The position numbers were made by a program, and so were the translations under genes. Positions 37,043-48,680 of a DNA stretch of 64,000 bases are shown in pieces. The DNA is taken from contig OW051469.1 in NCBI GenBank assembly GCA_932521025.1, forward strand, positions 6,956,398 to 7,020,397. The letters run 5' to 3'. The notes below the pieces were generated by a model. That model did not search any database, was not told the origin of the DNA, and saw nothing but the letters and a program-made list of their open reading frames with translations. Source of the stretch: Oscheius onirici (Eukaryota > Nematoda > Chromadorea > Rhabditida > Rhabditidae). Numbering within the stretch: position 1 is the stretch's first letter; each line of letters opens with the position of its first letter.

Positions 37043-40000
37043 TAACTTGTTCCCACTTTTTCTTGTTATTTTATTTTCAGCACGTGTCAATAAATTATGG
37101 TTAACTATAGTCTTATTTAGGAGCTAGGCGGAGGCAATTAACGCCTCCGAAGCCTTTCGTCAATCACGACGGGTGGCATTTACGACCTTTTTCCTACGAA
37201 GAAGATCTCTCCACATGAGATCAAGAGCCCACGTCATGGGTCTGATCTAAATCGGAATCTTTCGAGGAGTTCACGAAAGTCAAGAGATTAGCTGTGGGAT
37301 TAGAGCCAGTCTTTTTTATTTAGGAGCCTATAAAACATGCTACCTTTCTTCCGCAATAATGATCTCCTCGATAGTTTCCGTCGCTCGTTTATAGCAGAAC
37401 TACGCTGCTCCCTTTTCATGTTTCTAGAAGATTTGTTCTATTGTTCTTTCCAATCGTTGCCCTCTTTTATCAGGATTTGTTACAATTTGAGAACGTAACC
37501 ATACAAGTCCAAATAAATACAGAGACTTTGCGAACAACTTGTACTTTTCAACGAGATTCGAACTGTTCGCCCTTTCTTAAATCGTCTAATAAGCAGAGGA
37601 GTTTGTTCGAAACAAGCGTTACAATTCTGCTCCTCATCATACAGTCGAGCAAACCACTTTTGTAATGAGAAAAAAAAGAAGAACGACACAAAAAAATGAG
37701 AGGATTACAAAGGTCCCGTTATCTTCTGGAGAGTATAGGAACTTCTGCAGAATTCTTTGTTCCAGACAACGTTGCTATTTTCTGTCTTCACATACTCTCT
37801 GACAACTTGGTTCAGCTCTTTCAAGTACTCTCTTCTTCACTAGTGATTCCTAAGAGAGCAAGAGAAGTCGAGAGTCGCTCCAGACTTTTCGTCGAGGTTC
37901 TCCCAATTTTACATCTTCCAGTGGGAAAACTACCAATCTCTCCAATCTGCGCCTAACTACTTGAGCCCGAAGTTTATCACTCTCCTCCTAAAAAATCTGG
38001 ATCGAGCTTCCCACAGCGATGCAATATTCAGGATGTTGTTCCAGCTGGTGGGTGGTTCCCGAGCAGAAAATCTACATTTCTGAGATAACTTGAGCTCAGA
38101 GACTATTTTTCAAAAAGAGAGACGAGAAACGTTCTCGATCTCTTACTCATCCGAGAACTGTCTATCTCTCCTAATTGGATCCTTCCACATGTACTCACTC
38201 TTAATCGGATTACTATAAGCAACAAGGGGACTCCCGTACTCTTTCTCAGGATAATTCTCTTCCTGATATGAATGAGTAAGCTTGACCCTTCCTTCCAATT
38301 GACAGATTAGTCTATTCAAAAATGCATGTGATCTTTTATGACGTCCTTCTTTTCCTCTTCGTTAGTACGTCGTCCTTTCCTTTTGTCGGAAGTGATATGA
38401 TAGGGAAAGACTGACAGTCAAAGAAAAAAGTACCAGTGAGCTCATTTAGAGTGTTCGACTATGAGTCAGGTTGACTGGCGATGAAAAGAACTCTGATTTT
38501 ACTATTTCTCTAATGATCAGGTGTCAGAATGACCGTCTGGTTCTGAGAAAGTTCCGGAACTAAATCTATTTCTAGACTCGAGGAAGCAGTAACTCTCTTC
38601 TCTTGATACTCAGGACAAGAGGAATCACTTTATTACAGCACTACCAATTATTCGAGCTGAGACTCCCGAAGAACTTGAATAGGTGGCTTGCCAAGCCGAC
38701 TACAAGTTTGTCATTTCTTAGTTTTTTTTTCAATATCTCACGTGTCAAGCCAAATTCAAGCAAATTCGATCAAGTACTTACACTTGTCAGAGAACATCTG
38801 TACTGGCTCACAATCAGTCAGACATTCCGACTTGGAGTTGACAGCATCCTATACTAAAAATCCGTTGGACAAGGTTCATAGCCAGGCAGTTTCTCATTTT
38901 AATTCTTTCTTACTTCTCTCCTTTCAAAGACACATCATGCCGCTGTGAAAACATTCTGAGGGAGCGAGCACTTTGTTCTTCTGTAACTGAGCAGAAACTA
39001 TGACAGCGAACATGAACATACAGCTAAAAGATTTTTGATGTTGACTTCTTGTACTCTTCGTGCAGATTCCAGTCGAGTGAACCAAGTCCAATACGAACTA
39101 AGTATGCTCTCTATCTTGATCACCATTGGTTTTCTGCCCTTCTTCAACTGATCAGCATGATGCTTTGTGTTTTTCGTAAGTGAAAAACTTGATTATGAGC
39201 TCAGAGATAACAACTTTTGTTATCACGTTCAGCAACGGATGTTTAGTGTTGGTTTCTCATTCTCAGACCCTAGTAAAAATGTAAACGACAAACAAGTCAA
39301 GTAAACTCTTTTAGCGTAAACTGCTTGTTTCTTCCAATGCTCTCTGGACATTTAAAGACGCCGTTTGGAAAGAAAATCCTCCTTCTCTAATTAGCAGCAA
39401 ATGATGTAAAATAGTCATCTTCAAAAGATCTTCTTGAGGGACAACACCCTCCCACATTTTCGGACTCCCTCACTCTCTGTCCACTTTTGACTCCCTAGTT
39501 TAGTTCCGCCTCTTTTTCATACAAAAAGGCGTGAAGCTCTCTTCTGGGGCGGGATCCGTTCCAAGTCTCGTAAAATTCGCTCAAATGCACACATTAAAAC
39601 GCCATTAGGTCGCTCTGTTTTCTGGGCTTCAATCTCTAGGTTTTGCTCCAAGAGTATGGGTCCAAATCCCTGTACATCTTTCTCATAAGAAGTATTTGTT
39701 GGGGCTTCAGTACGATCGTTTAGTGCCATAGTTTTCTTCTCATAGCTAGCTTATACTCTTTCCTGTTGAAAGAACTTGTTCAGTCGAGATGAGATTTCTA
39801 GAAATCTCAAGAAACATTGCAAATAACTGAACATCTTGAGGAACGAGGCGTTCTAGAACTGGACGTCTTTTGATTCCAGTACATACCTGTATTCGTTCAT
39901 GACGTTTGATTGAAAAGTGCGAGATTCTGTTAACTTCAACTCTGTTGTCAATCTAGGTTAACAGTAGCACTGATTGTGACTGGCTCGACTGAACTGTAAC

Positions 40001-40849
40001 TTGGTTTTTGAAAACTGAAACAAGTTTTTTCGAAGTTCAAACCAGAAACTGCTGCCTAAAGAACAGTTTCTTTTTATAGCCCTCTTCCCAAAGTTCTTAT
40101 TTGCATCTCTTCAATTTGCACGCTCAAACAAATGAATTAGGGTCTTCCTGTTTCAGTCTCAAAGAGCAAACAAAGACTCTAGGTGATTCACTCATTGTCT
40201 CTTTCCCTTTCTTTCATATTGTATCCCTCCACACATTAATAAGCCCACTAATCTCATTATTTTCGTAGCGTTGCATGACTCTTGCTCCGATTGTTCCTTG
40301 TTATTTGCCATCGTCTGTAATCTCGTCCCGACATCTATTCTCCTTAGGGAGACCTTTGGTCCATTCCAGGAAGTCTCTCTTTGCCTAAGTTTGGAGCCTA
40401 TAAAAAGACGGAGACTTCTGGTTCGTCCACGGTCAGGAAATGTGTTTACGAGAGTAGGTGGCTTATTTCCGGATCTCTTAATTGCTGTGGCGACTAAATG
40501 TGTTTGTGATCATTACTAGAGTGAGAGAAATGACACTACCATCATCATCATTTACGAGCAAGTTGTGCGTGTGAATAATTGGATAGTTCTGAGGGGGAAA
40601 TGAGACAGAAAGACAGGGATATGACCAGTCATGACTCTTAGCTGACAGGTACTGTAGCTAGATGAGGTTCATTACAGTAAAGATGAGAGTGCACACTGTA
40701 CCAGTTCTATGTACCTAAAATGTTTACAACATCTGAACACTGTAGCTTGAACAGCTTGAGAAAACTCTATTTTTCCCCGTCAATTTCCAATCGCGGGTTC
40801 TCGATGCGCAGAATGGTGCTGCGGTAGAACGAACTGGAAGACTAGCATA
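37043..40849. other. Gene-poor region, no gene seen
   Basis: About 3.8 kb of pyrimidine-rich, low-complexity-like sequence with many actctc/ctttc runs. The longest frames (86 and 84 codons near 37.7 and 38.6 kb) have no splice context and no recognisable product. An 82-codon frame at 40271 is also unsupported. It could be regulatory DNA of the neuropeptide gene at 43.9 kb or hold unrecognised non-coding RNA. Confidence 0.5.
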
Positions 40850-41438
40850 TAGGTCTCGCCAAAATGAGTTTCAAATTTTTGGTCCCGGCTTGGTCTCGAG
40901 GCGACTTGGCGCGCAAATTATTTTAAGCGGGATTTTCAATTTTTACCGTTTTTCTAGTCGAATTTTCGTTCTTTTTTCTTATTTTTAACCCATTTTTCTT
41001 GTTTCTTTTTTGCCTATCAATCGGGGAAATGCCCTCTATGATTTTAAGAAAAAACTAGTGGGAAATTGTTTAGTTTAAATTTTTTTTCGATTATCTTCGT
41101 CAAAGCAAGTGCTATCATCGGCAGGATTGATAAATCACAAGTAGGAGTACTATTTCCAGGCCTATATTCGCAAACACCAGCATCGACACCTTCTTAGAGC
41201 TTCTTTTTCTATTTTTGATCATTTTGGAATTCTTTTTACATAAAATCATAGAGAGCGTTTTTACGATTGATAGGCAAGAAAGAAACAAGAAAAATGGCTT
41301 AAAAATAAAAAAAGAAAACGAAAATTCGACTAGAGAAACGGTAAAAATTTGAAATCCCGCCTAAAATAATTTGCGCGCCAAGTCGCCTCGAGACCAAGCC
41401 GGGACCAGAAATTTGAAACTCATTTTTGGCGAAACCTA
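40850..41438. mobile_element. TA-flanked palindromic element E3
   Basis: The ends TAGGTCTCGCCAAAATGAG and CTCATTTTTGGCGAAACCTA lie between TA (40848-40849) and TA (41439-41440). The arms of about 215 bp (e.g. gcttggtctcgaggcgac and gtcgcctcgagaccaagc) are inverted. There is no coding content. Its right TA is also the left TA of element E2. Confidence 0.8.
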
Positions 41439-41440
41439 TA

Positions 41441-42232
41441 TTAGGTCGCGCGCTAAGTATTTTCCTCGGGCCTATAACTTCTTCCAGAAAAAGGCGAACC
41501 GACTGATCTTTTTTTCAAAATGTAGGTCTACCCGATTCGGAATTAATAGGCCCTATACGAAACCTGGATATCTTACCGTCTGATCACAGTGAAAGTTTTG
41601 AACAAAACACAATTTTGCCCATACCTCTTCAGGGTTGCATTCTACAAAAAAAGTTGTCGTCAACTACAATAATTACCGCCTCAAAAAGACGACTATTTTG
41701 CTTTTTTGACGAATGATTTTCAATTTTGGGAACATATCGAAACTGAAAATGTTCGGATGGCGCAGTGGGTTTGGAAATTTCACACTGGAACAACCAGGGT
41801 TCGAATCCGCTAAGAGGAAATCGTTTTGTTTTTTTTAACTGTAGCATTCTACTGGCCTAAGAATCACCCCTGTAGAACATTAGCTCGATTGGTTTCTTAA
41901 TTTCGGATAGGGTACGATTTCGAGTCCCAAATTTCAGCATGAACCCCACCACATGGTGATTTTTTGAGCTCGAATTCGACTTTTTGAGAAAATTACCGAA
42001 CCGTTTAAACTGTTATTTTGCTAGGATGCAACCCTGAAGAGTTATGGACAAAATTGTGTTTTGATCAAAACTTGGAACGTTTACCATTCTCAGACGATGA
42101 GATATTCAGGTCTCTTTTATAGCCTATCAATTCGGCCTCGGTAAAATCTACATTTTGAAAAAAAGATCAATCGATTTGGACTTTTCTGGAAGAAGTTATA
42201 GGCCCGAGGGAAATACTTAGTGCGCGACCTAA
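41441..42232. mobile_element. TA-flanked element E2 with tRNA-like module
   Basis: The termini TTAGGTCGCGCGCTAAG and CTTAGTGCGCGACCTAA lie between TA (41439-41440) and TA (42233-42234). The terminal inverted repeats are about 200 bp (agaagttataggcccgag is the inverse of the left arm). An internal tRNA-like block (tggcgcagtgggt ... ggttcgaatcc, 41757-41808) resembles that in E1. The same family as E1, but the interior is not fully palindromic. Confidence 0.8.
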
Positions 42233-43892
42233 TACTTCCAAGGTAACTTGAGAATGAAATTTGTTGATGATCATTGTCTCACCAAACCACTGACTTCCCT
42301 GTTCCAGTATAGACCAAAAATGACCAAAAATGAAGATGGTCATATTATAGCGCATTTTAGCGCATTCTAGAACTAAATCAAAGAATAATAATAGTGTTAT
42401 ATTTTGCTGAACTTTTTTTTTTTTTTACAAAAAATGACGAAAAAAATGCAGATTTTGGTAAAAAAAACACCCCTTTTTCCAAAATTTCCCCGCGGGCCGG
42501 GCTTTTCAGGCCCGGGCCCGGCCCATCAGGCATGTCTATTCCAGTACATCTTTACATCATTTGGAAGTCTTACATTGTGATCCACAAACCAATAAGGTGT
42601 GACTCATATCTGGTAGGCTTTCATCTGCTCTCTTCCTCAGAGAATTTCTCCTTTGTATTCAACCGTCATTCCATCTCGTTCCCTATTCCGCTTTCTATAT
42701 AGGACCACCTCCCTCTCTACTCATTGTCCTCCCGACATCAGTAACCTTCTGTTTACCAGCTCCTATAACTTTTTTCCTTGTTCGTAGCATATTAGTCTCT
42801 CTGGGGCTGATTCAGTTTCAGAAAATATCGCACAGCTGCTTGATGGATATATACCACTTAGCGCAATTAACAGTGATTTGATGGAAAAGGTGTTCCGAGA
42901 GTTGGTTATAAGGTCTAAGATGGCTCTTGCCGTCCGTTGTGGTTAAAACTTAGCTTAATATCGGCTCCTGTCGCACTCAAATCCACCGAGCAAACGCATG
43001 CTCAAGCACTATATTCCCAAGCAATTCGACTAATCTCTTGGAAAAAATCTATCATGTTTTACCTAACTCGTTCCCACGCCAAGTCCAAAACTAACTACCT
43101 AATCCTGACAATTCCGTTCTTGTCGCGACTATTTCAGTTCCGGGACAGACAGAGATGATGGTTGGACATAGTTCACGGTCAGTCAAAATCAGATCCCCGA
43201 ACACTTTCACATGAGTTCCCGTACATCATTTCTTCTTCTTCGAATAGTCTCCTCACTTCCAAAGCCAGTGACGCTGCCCCATAAGAGACCTTATTCTGAA
43301 GCAATTAGCTCCGTCAGTTCTGATTTCATTACAATGTCCTCAGGCGGAGTTAGATTGGTTATTGTCTCGCATATTATGACTCCAGAGTCACGGAAACGAT
43401 CTCCTCATTTTCATGCTTCAAGTAGTTGTCTGGAGTTTGAAGGAGGCGTGTGTTAGCAGGTCTTTCCGGCCAACCGGGAGAGTCTGGACTTTCTCACGCC
43501 TGACCTCTCGAAAAAGACCGATTTAGCTCTTTCTTTGACTGTTTTACCATACTGTTTCGCGTAGTCTCTTTGCTTTGACAGACCGTCTAGACTCCACACA
43601 TGGGTATCGTTTGCTGCTCCACTTTCTGACTCCAGTCATAGGGTTCAACTATTCAGAACATACCAAAGACGTAGAACCATTCTTTGTGCCTAACAATACA
43701 AGGTTTTTCTGGATTTGCACACTTTCAGTCTCCTCAAGGAAAATATATTGTTCATTCTGGTTTTTTTCACTTTTCCACTTACAATTGGAAGACTGAAAAC
43801 CATATAGTATATCTCAACCTCTCCCTTCCAGACCACCAATAAAACGAACAAAAGTCAATTTCAGGGCCCCATCTTCAGTTAATTGAGAGATT
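42233..43892. other. Intergenic region upstream of the neuropeptide gene
   Basis: No exons were recognised. At 42489-42535 there is a GC-rich self-complementary block (gcgggccgggc...gcccgggcccggcc), a sharp composition change against the AT-rich surroundings. It may be the end of another short repeat. Small frames at 42937, 43211 and 43575 are unsupported. Confidence 0.45.
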
Positions 43893-44233
43893 ATGAGTTC
43901 AGCCGCTGCCGTGATTGTCCGATGCCTTCTCCTCTGTCTCCTCCTCATCACAATCTCTCAAGGGTAAACATAATTAAGAAAAGTTGAAAAGGGCTGAAAT
44001 TTAGGTTCTACTTGGGTGAATATCCGTCGGACTTCCAGTCTATTCGACCAATGAAAAAATCCAGCCAATTGAGAGCATTAGCTGGAGGCAGAAATTGCTT
44101 TTTCAGGTTCATTTCCCTCATTTTTCGAAAGATAAAGATTACTTTTAGTCCCATCAATTGCGTCATCACACACGATGTCTCAACGTACAGGAAGCTGGCA
44201 GGAAATTCCCAGAATGCCTACTTGACTGAATAG
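43893..44233 (+). CDS. Allatostatin-C/somatostatin-like neuropeptide precursor
   Basis: Three exons (43893-43963, 44005-44106, 44149-44233) give 85 aa. There is a clear signal peptide (VIVRCLLLCLLLITISQG, cleavage about residue 24). The mature region contains RNCFFSPINCVITHD. This matches the arthropod allatostatin-C core C-[YF]-F-[NS]-P-I-[SN]-C, two cysteines six residues apart that form a disulphide ring around F-x-P-I. AST-C peptides are secreted from neurons and act on somatostatin-type GPCRs. Processing sites are unusual: a KK lies at residues about 38-39 and no dibasic site directly precedes the ring, and about 24 residues follow it. The intron inside the ring (after CFF, 44107-44148) is a phase-2 intron. 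The 3' end has aataaa at about 44270. Confidence 0.75.
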
Positions 44234-44430
44234 ACAAAAAGTCCCAAAGAAACCCATAATATTCTGTGAATAAATTGTTGACCAATAGTCAAAAGCGGGC
44301 AAAGTTTATGCAAAACTGACAAACATTGCAACAAGAACAATAAGAGATGCTAAAAACGAGGGAAAAGAATGAGATAACACGTCAAAAAGCAAACAAAAGA
44401 TCGGAAGCTGGGGTACAAATCAAGGGAGAC

Positions 44431-46359
44431 TTATCGGACGGCCATGACGATATCGTCAATCTTCAGAATGGACCGGACGCATTCGGAAGCCTGCTTGATG
44501 GCCGACGAAGTAACGACTAGGGGCTGGAGAACGTTCTCTTCGCGAATATCTGTCACGTAGCCCTGAAATTTGATTGTAAACAAAAAATATAGTCAAACCT
44601 TGCGAACATTGATTCCGTAATCGCTGTTTCCGTTAGCGTGCTGGTTGCGGAGCTCGGTGACGGTATGGATCGGGGAGAGACCGGCATTCTCGGCCAAGGT
44701 GTAGGGAATGAGCTCCAGAGCATCGGCGAACGCTCTCCAGCAGTATTGGGTGGCTCCACTCTGGGTCTGAGCAAGTTGGCGAAGTTTTACAGCAATTTCC
44801 ATCTCGGGAGCTCCTCCGCCTGAAATATAACGATAAAGAGGTCTTGTAAACTCTTTGCTGTATTTATAAGACGAGGAAAATAAAGTTTACCAGGGAGAAG
44901 GGCACGCTTTTTCACGAGACAGCGAATAACACAGAGAGCATCATGGAGAGAACGGTCGGCTTCTTCCAGAACGAGCTTGTTCGATCCGCGAATAAGAATG
45001 GAGACGGCCTGGCCGGGATTCTGTACTCCGGTGACCTTGATCACTTTTCCATCACCTCCGGTAGAAATTTCTTCGACGAGATCGGCAGATCCGAGCGATT
45101 CGGCGACGAAGTGATCAACAGACGCGACCGGTCGGCAGCCGAGAATCTAGAACCAATACATGTAATTTTCAATTGACGAACAAACCTTGGAGTAGAACTC
45201 AATATCCTCGCGCTCGATATCCTTCACAACCATGATTTTCATTTTGGCGAGGAAGTGGAGGGAGAGCTCATTGACGGCATCTCTGAGGATGCTCTTCTGA
45301 ATAAGGAGAACATTGCAGCCGGCCTTCTTGATTTGTTTGCAGAGATCCAGGAGGTATTGTCGCTCCTCCTTCAGAGCACGATCCATCTGCGTATAGTCGG
45401 TGATGATCACTTGGTTCTCCATCTGCAAGTTTGTGGGTAACATCAACAACAAAAGAATGAACATACGTCAGTTTTGGGAGGGCTGAGCTGGAACTGAATC
45501 AATCCGATTTTGGCCTTTTCGACACGGGTCGGTCCTCCTCTTCCCATAGTCTTCTGGTCGATTAGAGCTCCCTCAATCATTTCGGATTCTTCGACCGTAT
45601 CTCCCATCTTCTTGACAATTTTGATCATATTGAGATTGACGGAAGTGTCCTTGGTCGGATCGATGATTTTCTTGACGGCGTTTACAGCCATCGGAGCCAG
45701 TAGCCAGGAATGTTGAGACACAACCTTCGAGTTGAGCGACGTCGTGGCCATCTTTGTGAGGAGAGCGTCGTCGCTGAGATCAACCGGGGTGCTCATATTC
45801 TCCAAAATTTTCTCGGCCTGTGTGGCGGCACTCTGGAAGGCGTCGGAAATGGTCGTTGGGTGAATTCCTGCAAATAAGCTGATTTGAAGACATTATTGAA
45901 AAAACTACCTTTCTCAAGAAGAGTCTGTGCAGCGTCAAGAAGTGCTCCGGCCATGACAACAACGGTCGTGGTTCCATCTCCAGCTTCGATATCCTGCGCC
46001 TTGGAGAGTTCCACTAGCTAGGCAAGGACGTAGGTGAAGAGAATATGACGTAAGTCTTACCATTTTAGCGGTGGGATGAATGACACTCATCTGGTTGAGG
46101 ATGGTGGCTCCATCGTTAGTGATAGTCACGTCTCCATTGCCCGACTGGATCATCTTGTCCATTCCACGGGGTCCAAGGGAGGTACGGACGGCATCGGCTA
46201 CTGCCTTGGCGGCAACAATGTTGCTAAACATGACTATAGAAAAAATTTGGGTGAACAAAATTACCTGTTTCTGACACTTCCAGACTTGTCCTTATCCTTA
46301 AAGGCCGATTCTTTTCCACTGGCCGAGTTGGTCTTTGCTGCTGCGACGGGAGCCGACAT
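44431..46359 (-). CDS. cct-4: T-complex protein 1 subunit delta (CCT4)
   Basis: Eight exons on the minus strand (first 46359-46265, last 44562-44431) give 537 aa; human CCT4 has 539. CCT is the cytosolic ring chaperonin that folds actin and tubulin. Delta-specific or group-II chaperonin motifs seen are [46 protein letters not shown] (nucleotide binding), [79 protein letters not shown] and the end [14 protein letters not shown]. All expected motifs are intact. It is divergent from rpn-7. Confidence 0.96.
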
Positions 46360-46735
46360 ATCCTGTAAAAACGTTTTAAATGGAAAATATGGCAATAAAA
46401 GTGCGAGAGAACCAGATGTAAGCTATTCGCATAACAAGAAACAAAAGAAAATAAACAAGGAATTGGCAATTTACGTATTCAAGACATTTCGCTACTATTC
46501 AGATCCGGAAAACGTTATGAATTATTTTTATAGATTACTTTATGAAGCCGATCTTTCTTCAAGCCGAATTTCATGCCAAAGAACGCAAAAGAAACCAGAA
46601 GCACCGAAAATCACACAGAAGAGCATAGAAAAGAGGTCAGTGTAAAAAAAATTCAAGCCCAGAAGGATCCCGACAATTCGTGACGGGACCCAGTATTTCC
46701 TGAATACGATTTGCGCGCGCAGCCGGCAGACATTT

Positions 46736-46921
46736 TCAAATCATCACAATCTTACGGGCGTCGGAGATCTGCTGTTTTCGCTCCATTTGTTTTACCCATT
46801 TCCCATTTTGTAATTCCAAAATTATGACAAAAACTACCATGAACGTATACGCTACCAATGGGAACAGAAGAGCTCGCGTAACACCAGTTTTTCCCGGAAT
46901 TACTCGTTTTGTATTTCGCAT
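46736..46921 (-). CDS. Possible 61-aa single-pass membrane microprotein
   Basis: An uninterrupted ATG-to-stop frame of 61 codons lies between cct-4 and rpn-7. It has a basic N-terminus (MRNTKRVIPGK), one hydrophobic helix (ALLFPLVAYTFMVVFVIILE, about residues 18-37) and a charged, helical C-terminus (ERKQQISDARKIVM). This is the layout of small mitochondrial inner-membrane assembly proteins. It has no introns and no family that I recognise, so it could be chance. It would share a 170-bp divergent upstream region with rpn-7. Confidence 0.35.
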   Translation of the reverse strand: MRNTKRVIPGKTGVTRALLFPLVAYTFMVVFVIILELQNGKWVKQMERKQQISDARKIVMI

Positions 46922-47091
46922 ATTGTTGCGGCTTTAGTTTGCTTTTGAGGTTGCTGTAAAATTGATTTGACGCAGCAGTTGTAACTCGTGGTGAACCGTA
47001 GAACAATTTGCCATTTTTTTGCTCCAAGTTTCGAAGCTTTTTTATTACTCTTCCATTTCTCGTTCACCTCTCAGCCAGATTGTTTCAGAAA

Positions 47092-48531
47092 ATGCCCGCC
47101 GCCGTCGACGATGGAAATTACGAGAAGGAGATCATCTCTAAGCATCCGGATCTTCACCTGGCCCAGCTGAGATATCTCGTCCTGCACCCGGACCTCTCGA
47201 ATGACCGGAAACAAGCAAACCTGGCCGAGCTCCAAAAGGTGACACTCACCATATGTTCTCATGTTGTTTCGTTTCTAGGCCATCATAGAATTCGACATGG
47301 CTCCACTGTACAAAATCCTGTGCGACGAGCTGAAAGTAACGCCAGACGCAGCCCAACTAAAGAAGATGGAAGACGCTAACGCTGCTCGGATCAAAGAAGT
47401 CGAGGCCGAGATTGCTGACGCTGAATCTAACCTCGGTAAGTCGCAAGTTTAGGCTCTTAACTACTGTCCATTTTAGGAGAGTCGGAAGTGCGCCACGCCT
47501 ACTTGAAGAAATTTGAATATTACTGCCAGATTGGCGACAAGGACCAATGCTGCAAAACATTCACTGCCACCTACGACAAGACTGTCGGCCTGGGCTACAA
47601 GATTGACCTTGTCTTCACGATGATTCGCGTCGGCTTGTTCTGGCTTGATCACAAGCTCATCAATCAGTACATCACTAAGGCCAAGGATCTCATGAATCAG
47701 GGAGGAGACTGGGAGAGGAAGAACCGTCTCCGATCTTACGAAGCTCTGTACAAGGTCTCCGTCCGCGACTTTGTCGGAGCCGCCAGTCTCTTCCTCGAAG
47801 CCGTCCCGACTTTCGGCTCCTACGAGCTGATGACTTACGAGGATCTCATTTTCTACACGGTCGTTACAACCCTCTATGGTAAGTTTTTCTTCCATATCTG
47901 ACACCATCGAGTTTCAGCTCTGGAACGACCCGATCTCAGAACCAAAGTCATCAAATGCAACGAGATTCAGGAGCAGCTGACTGGCGGCGGAGTAAACGGA
48001 AATCTCATTCCGATCAGAGAGTATCTCGACTCGTTCTACGGCTGTCACTACGAACGATTCTTCCATCAATTGTGTGCCATGGAGTCGGAAAAGGTATGCG
48101 ACAAGTTATAGCTTTTCTAAATTGATTTTCAGCTGAAATTCGATCGCTATCTCTGTCCTCATTTCAACTACTATTCCCGGGCCATGCGTCTTCGTGCCTA
48201 CGAGCAATTCTTGGCCCCATACAAAACGGTTCGAATGGACATGATGGCCAGCGACTTCGGCGTGTCGCGCGACTTCGTCGACAGAGAACTTCACAAATTC
48301 GTAGCCGCCGGACGTCTCAATTGTCGGATCGACGCCGTCAACGGAGTCATCGAGATGAACCATCCTGACTCGAAGAATCATCTCTACAAACAGCTCATCA
48401 AGTAAGGTTTCTCCTGCAAACAGTCGCTTTCCTCATTTTAACAAGTATCGATCATAAGCTTCTTTGCTTTCAGAGACGGCGACATTCTGCTGAATCGTAT
48501 CCAGAAGCTGGCCCGTGTGATCAATTCCTAA
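47092..48531 (+). CDS. rpn-7: 26S proteasome lid subunit RPN7 (PSMD6)
   Basis: Six exons (47092-47238, 47279-47435, 47477-47878, 47918-48093, 48133-48401, 48474-48531) give 402 aa. RPN7 is a scaffold of the proteasome lid. The N-terminal helical repeats (HPDLHLAQLRYLVLHP, MAPLYKILCDELK) lead into the PCI domain: AASLFLEAVPTFGSYELMTY, FYTVVTTLYALERPDLRTKV, YCHYERF-like YGCHYERFFHQL, MASDFGVSRDFVDRELHKFV (winged helix), GVIEMNHPDSKNHLYKQLIK and RIQKLARVINS at the end. cyn-15 starts only about 150 bp downstream on the same strand. Confidence 0.96.
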
Positions 48532-48680
48532 ACCCAATTTCCCTCTCCCCTGTGCTGTATTTATGTTTGGGTACTTGCAAGATAAATATTTCCGTCTTAA
48601 TCATTGTAAAAATATCTTGGTTAGAACCAACTGACATAACTAATCTTTTCTCACATTTTGAATTAGGTTGTTGTAACAGA

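Noticed and set aside
47473..47907. 144-codon minus-strand frame over rpn-7
   Set aside because: Antisense of a strongly conserved proteasome exon.
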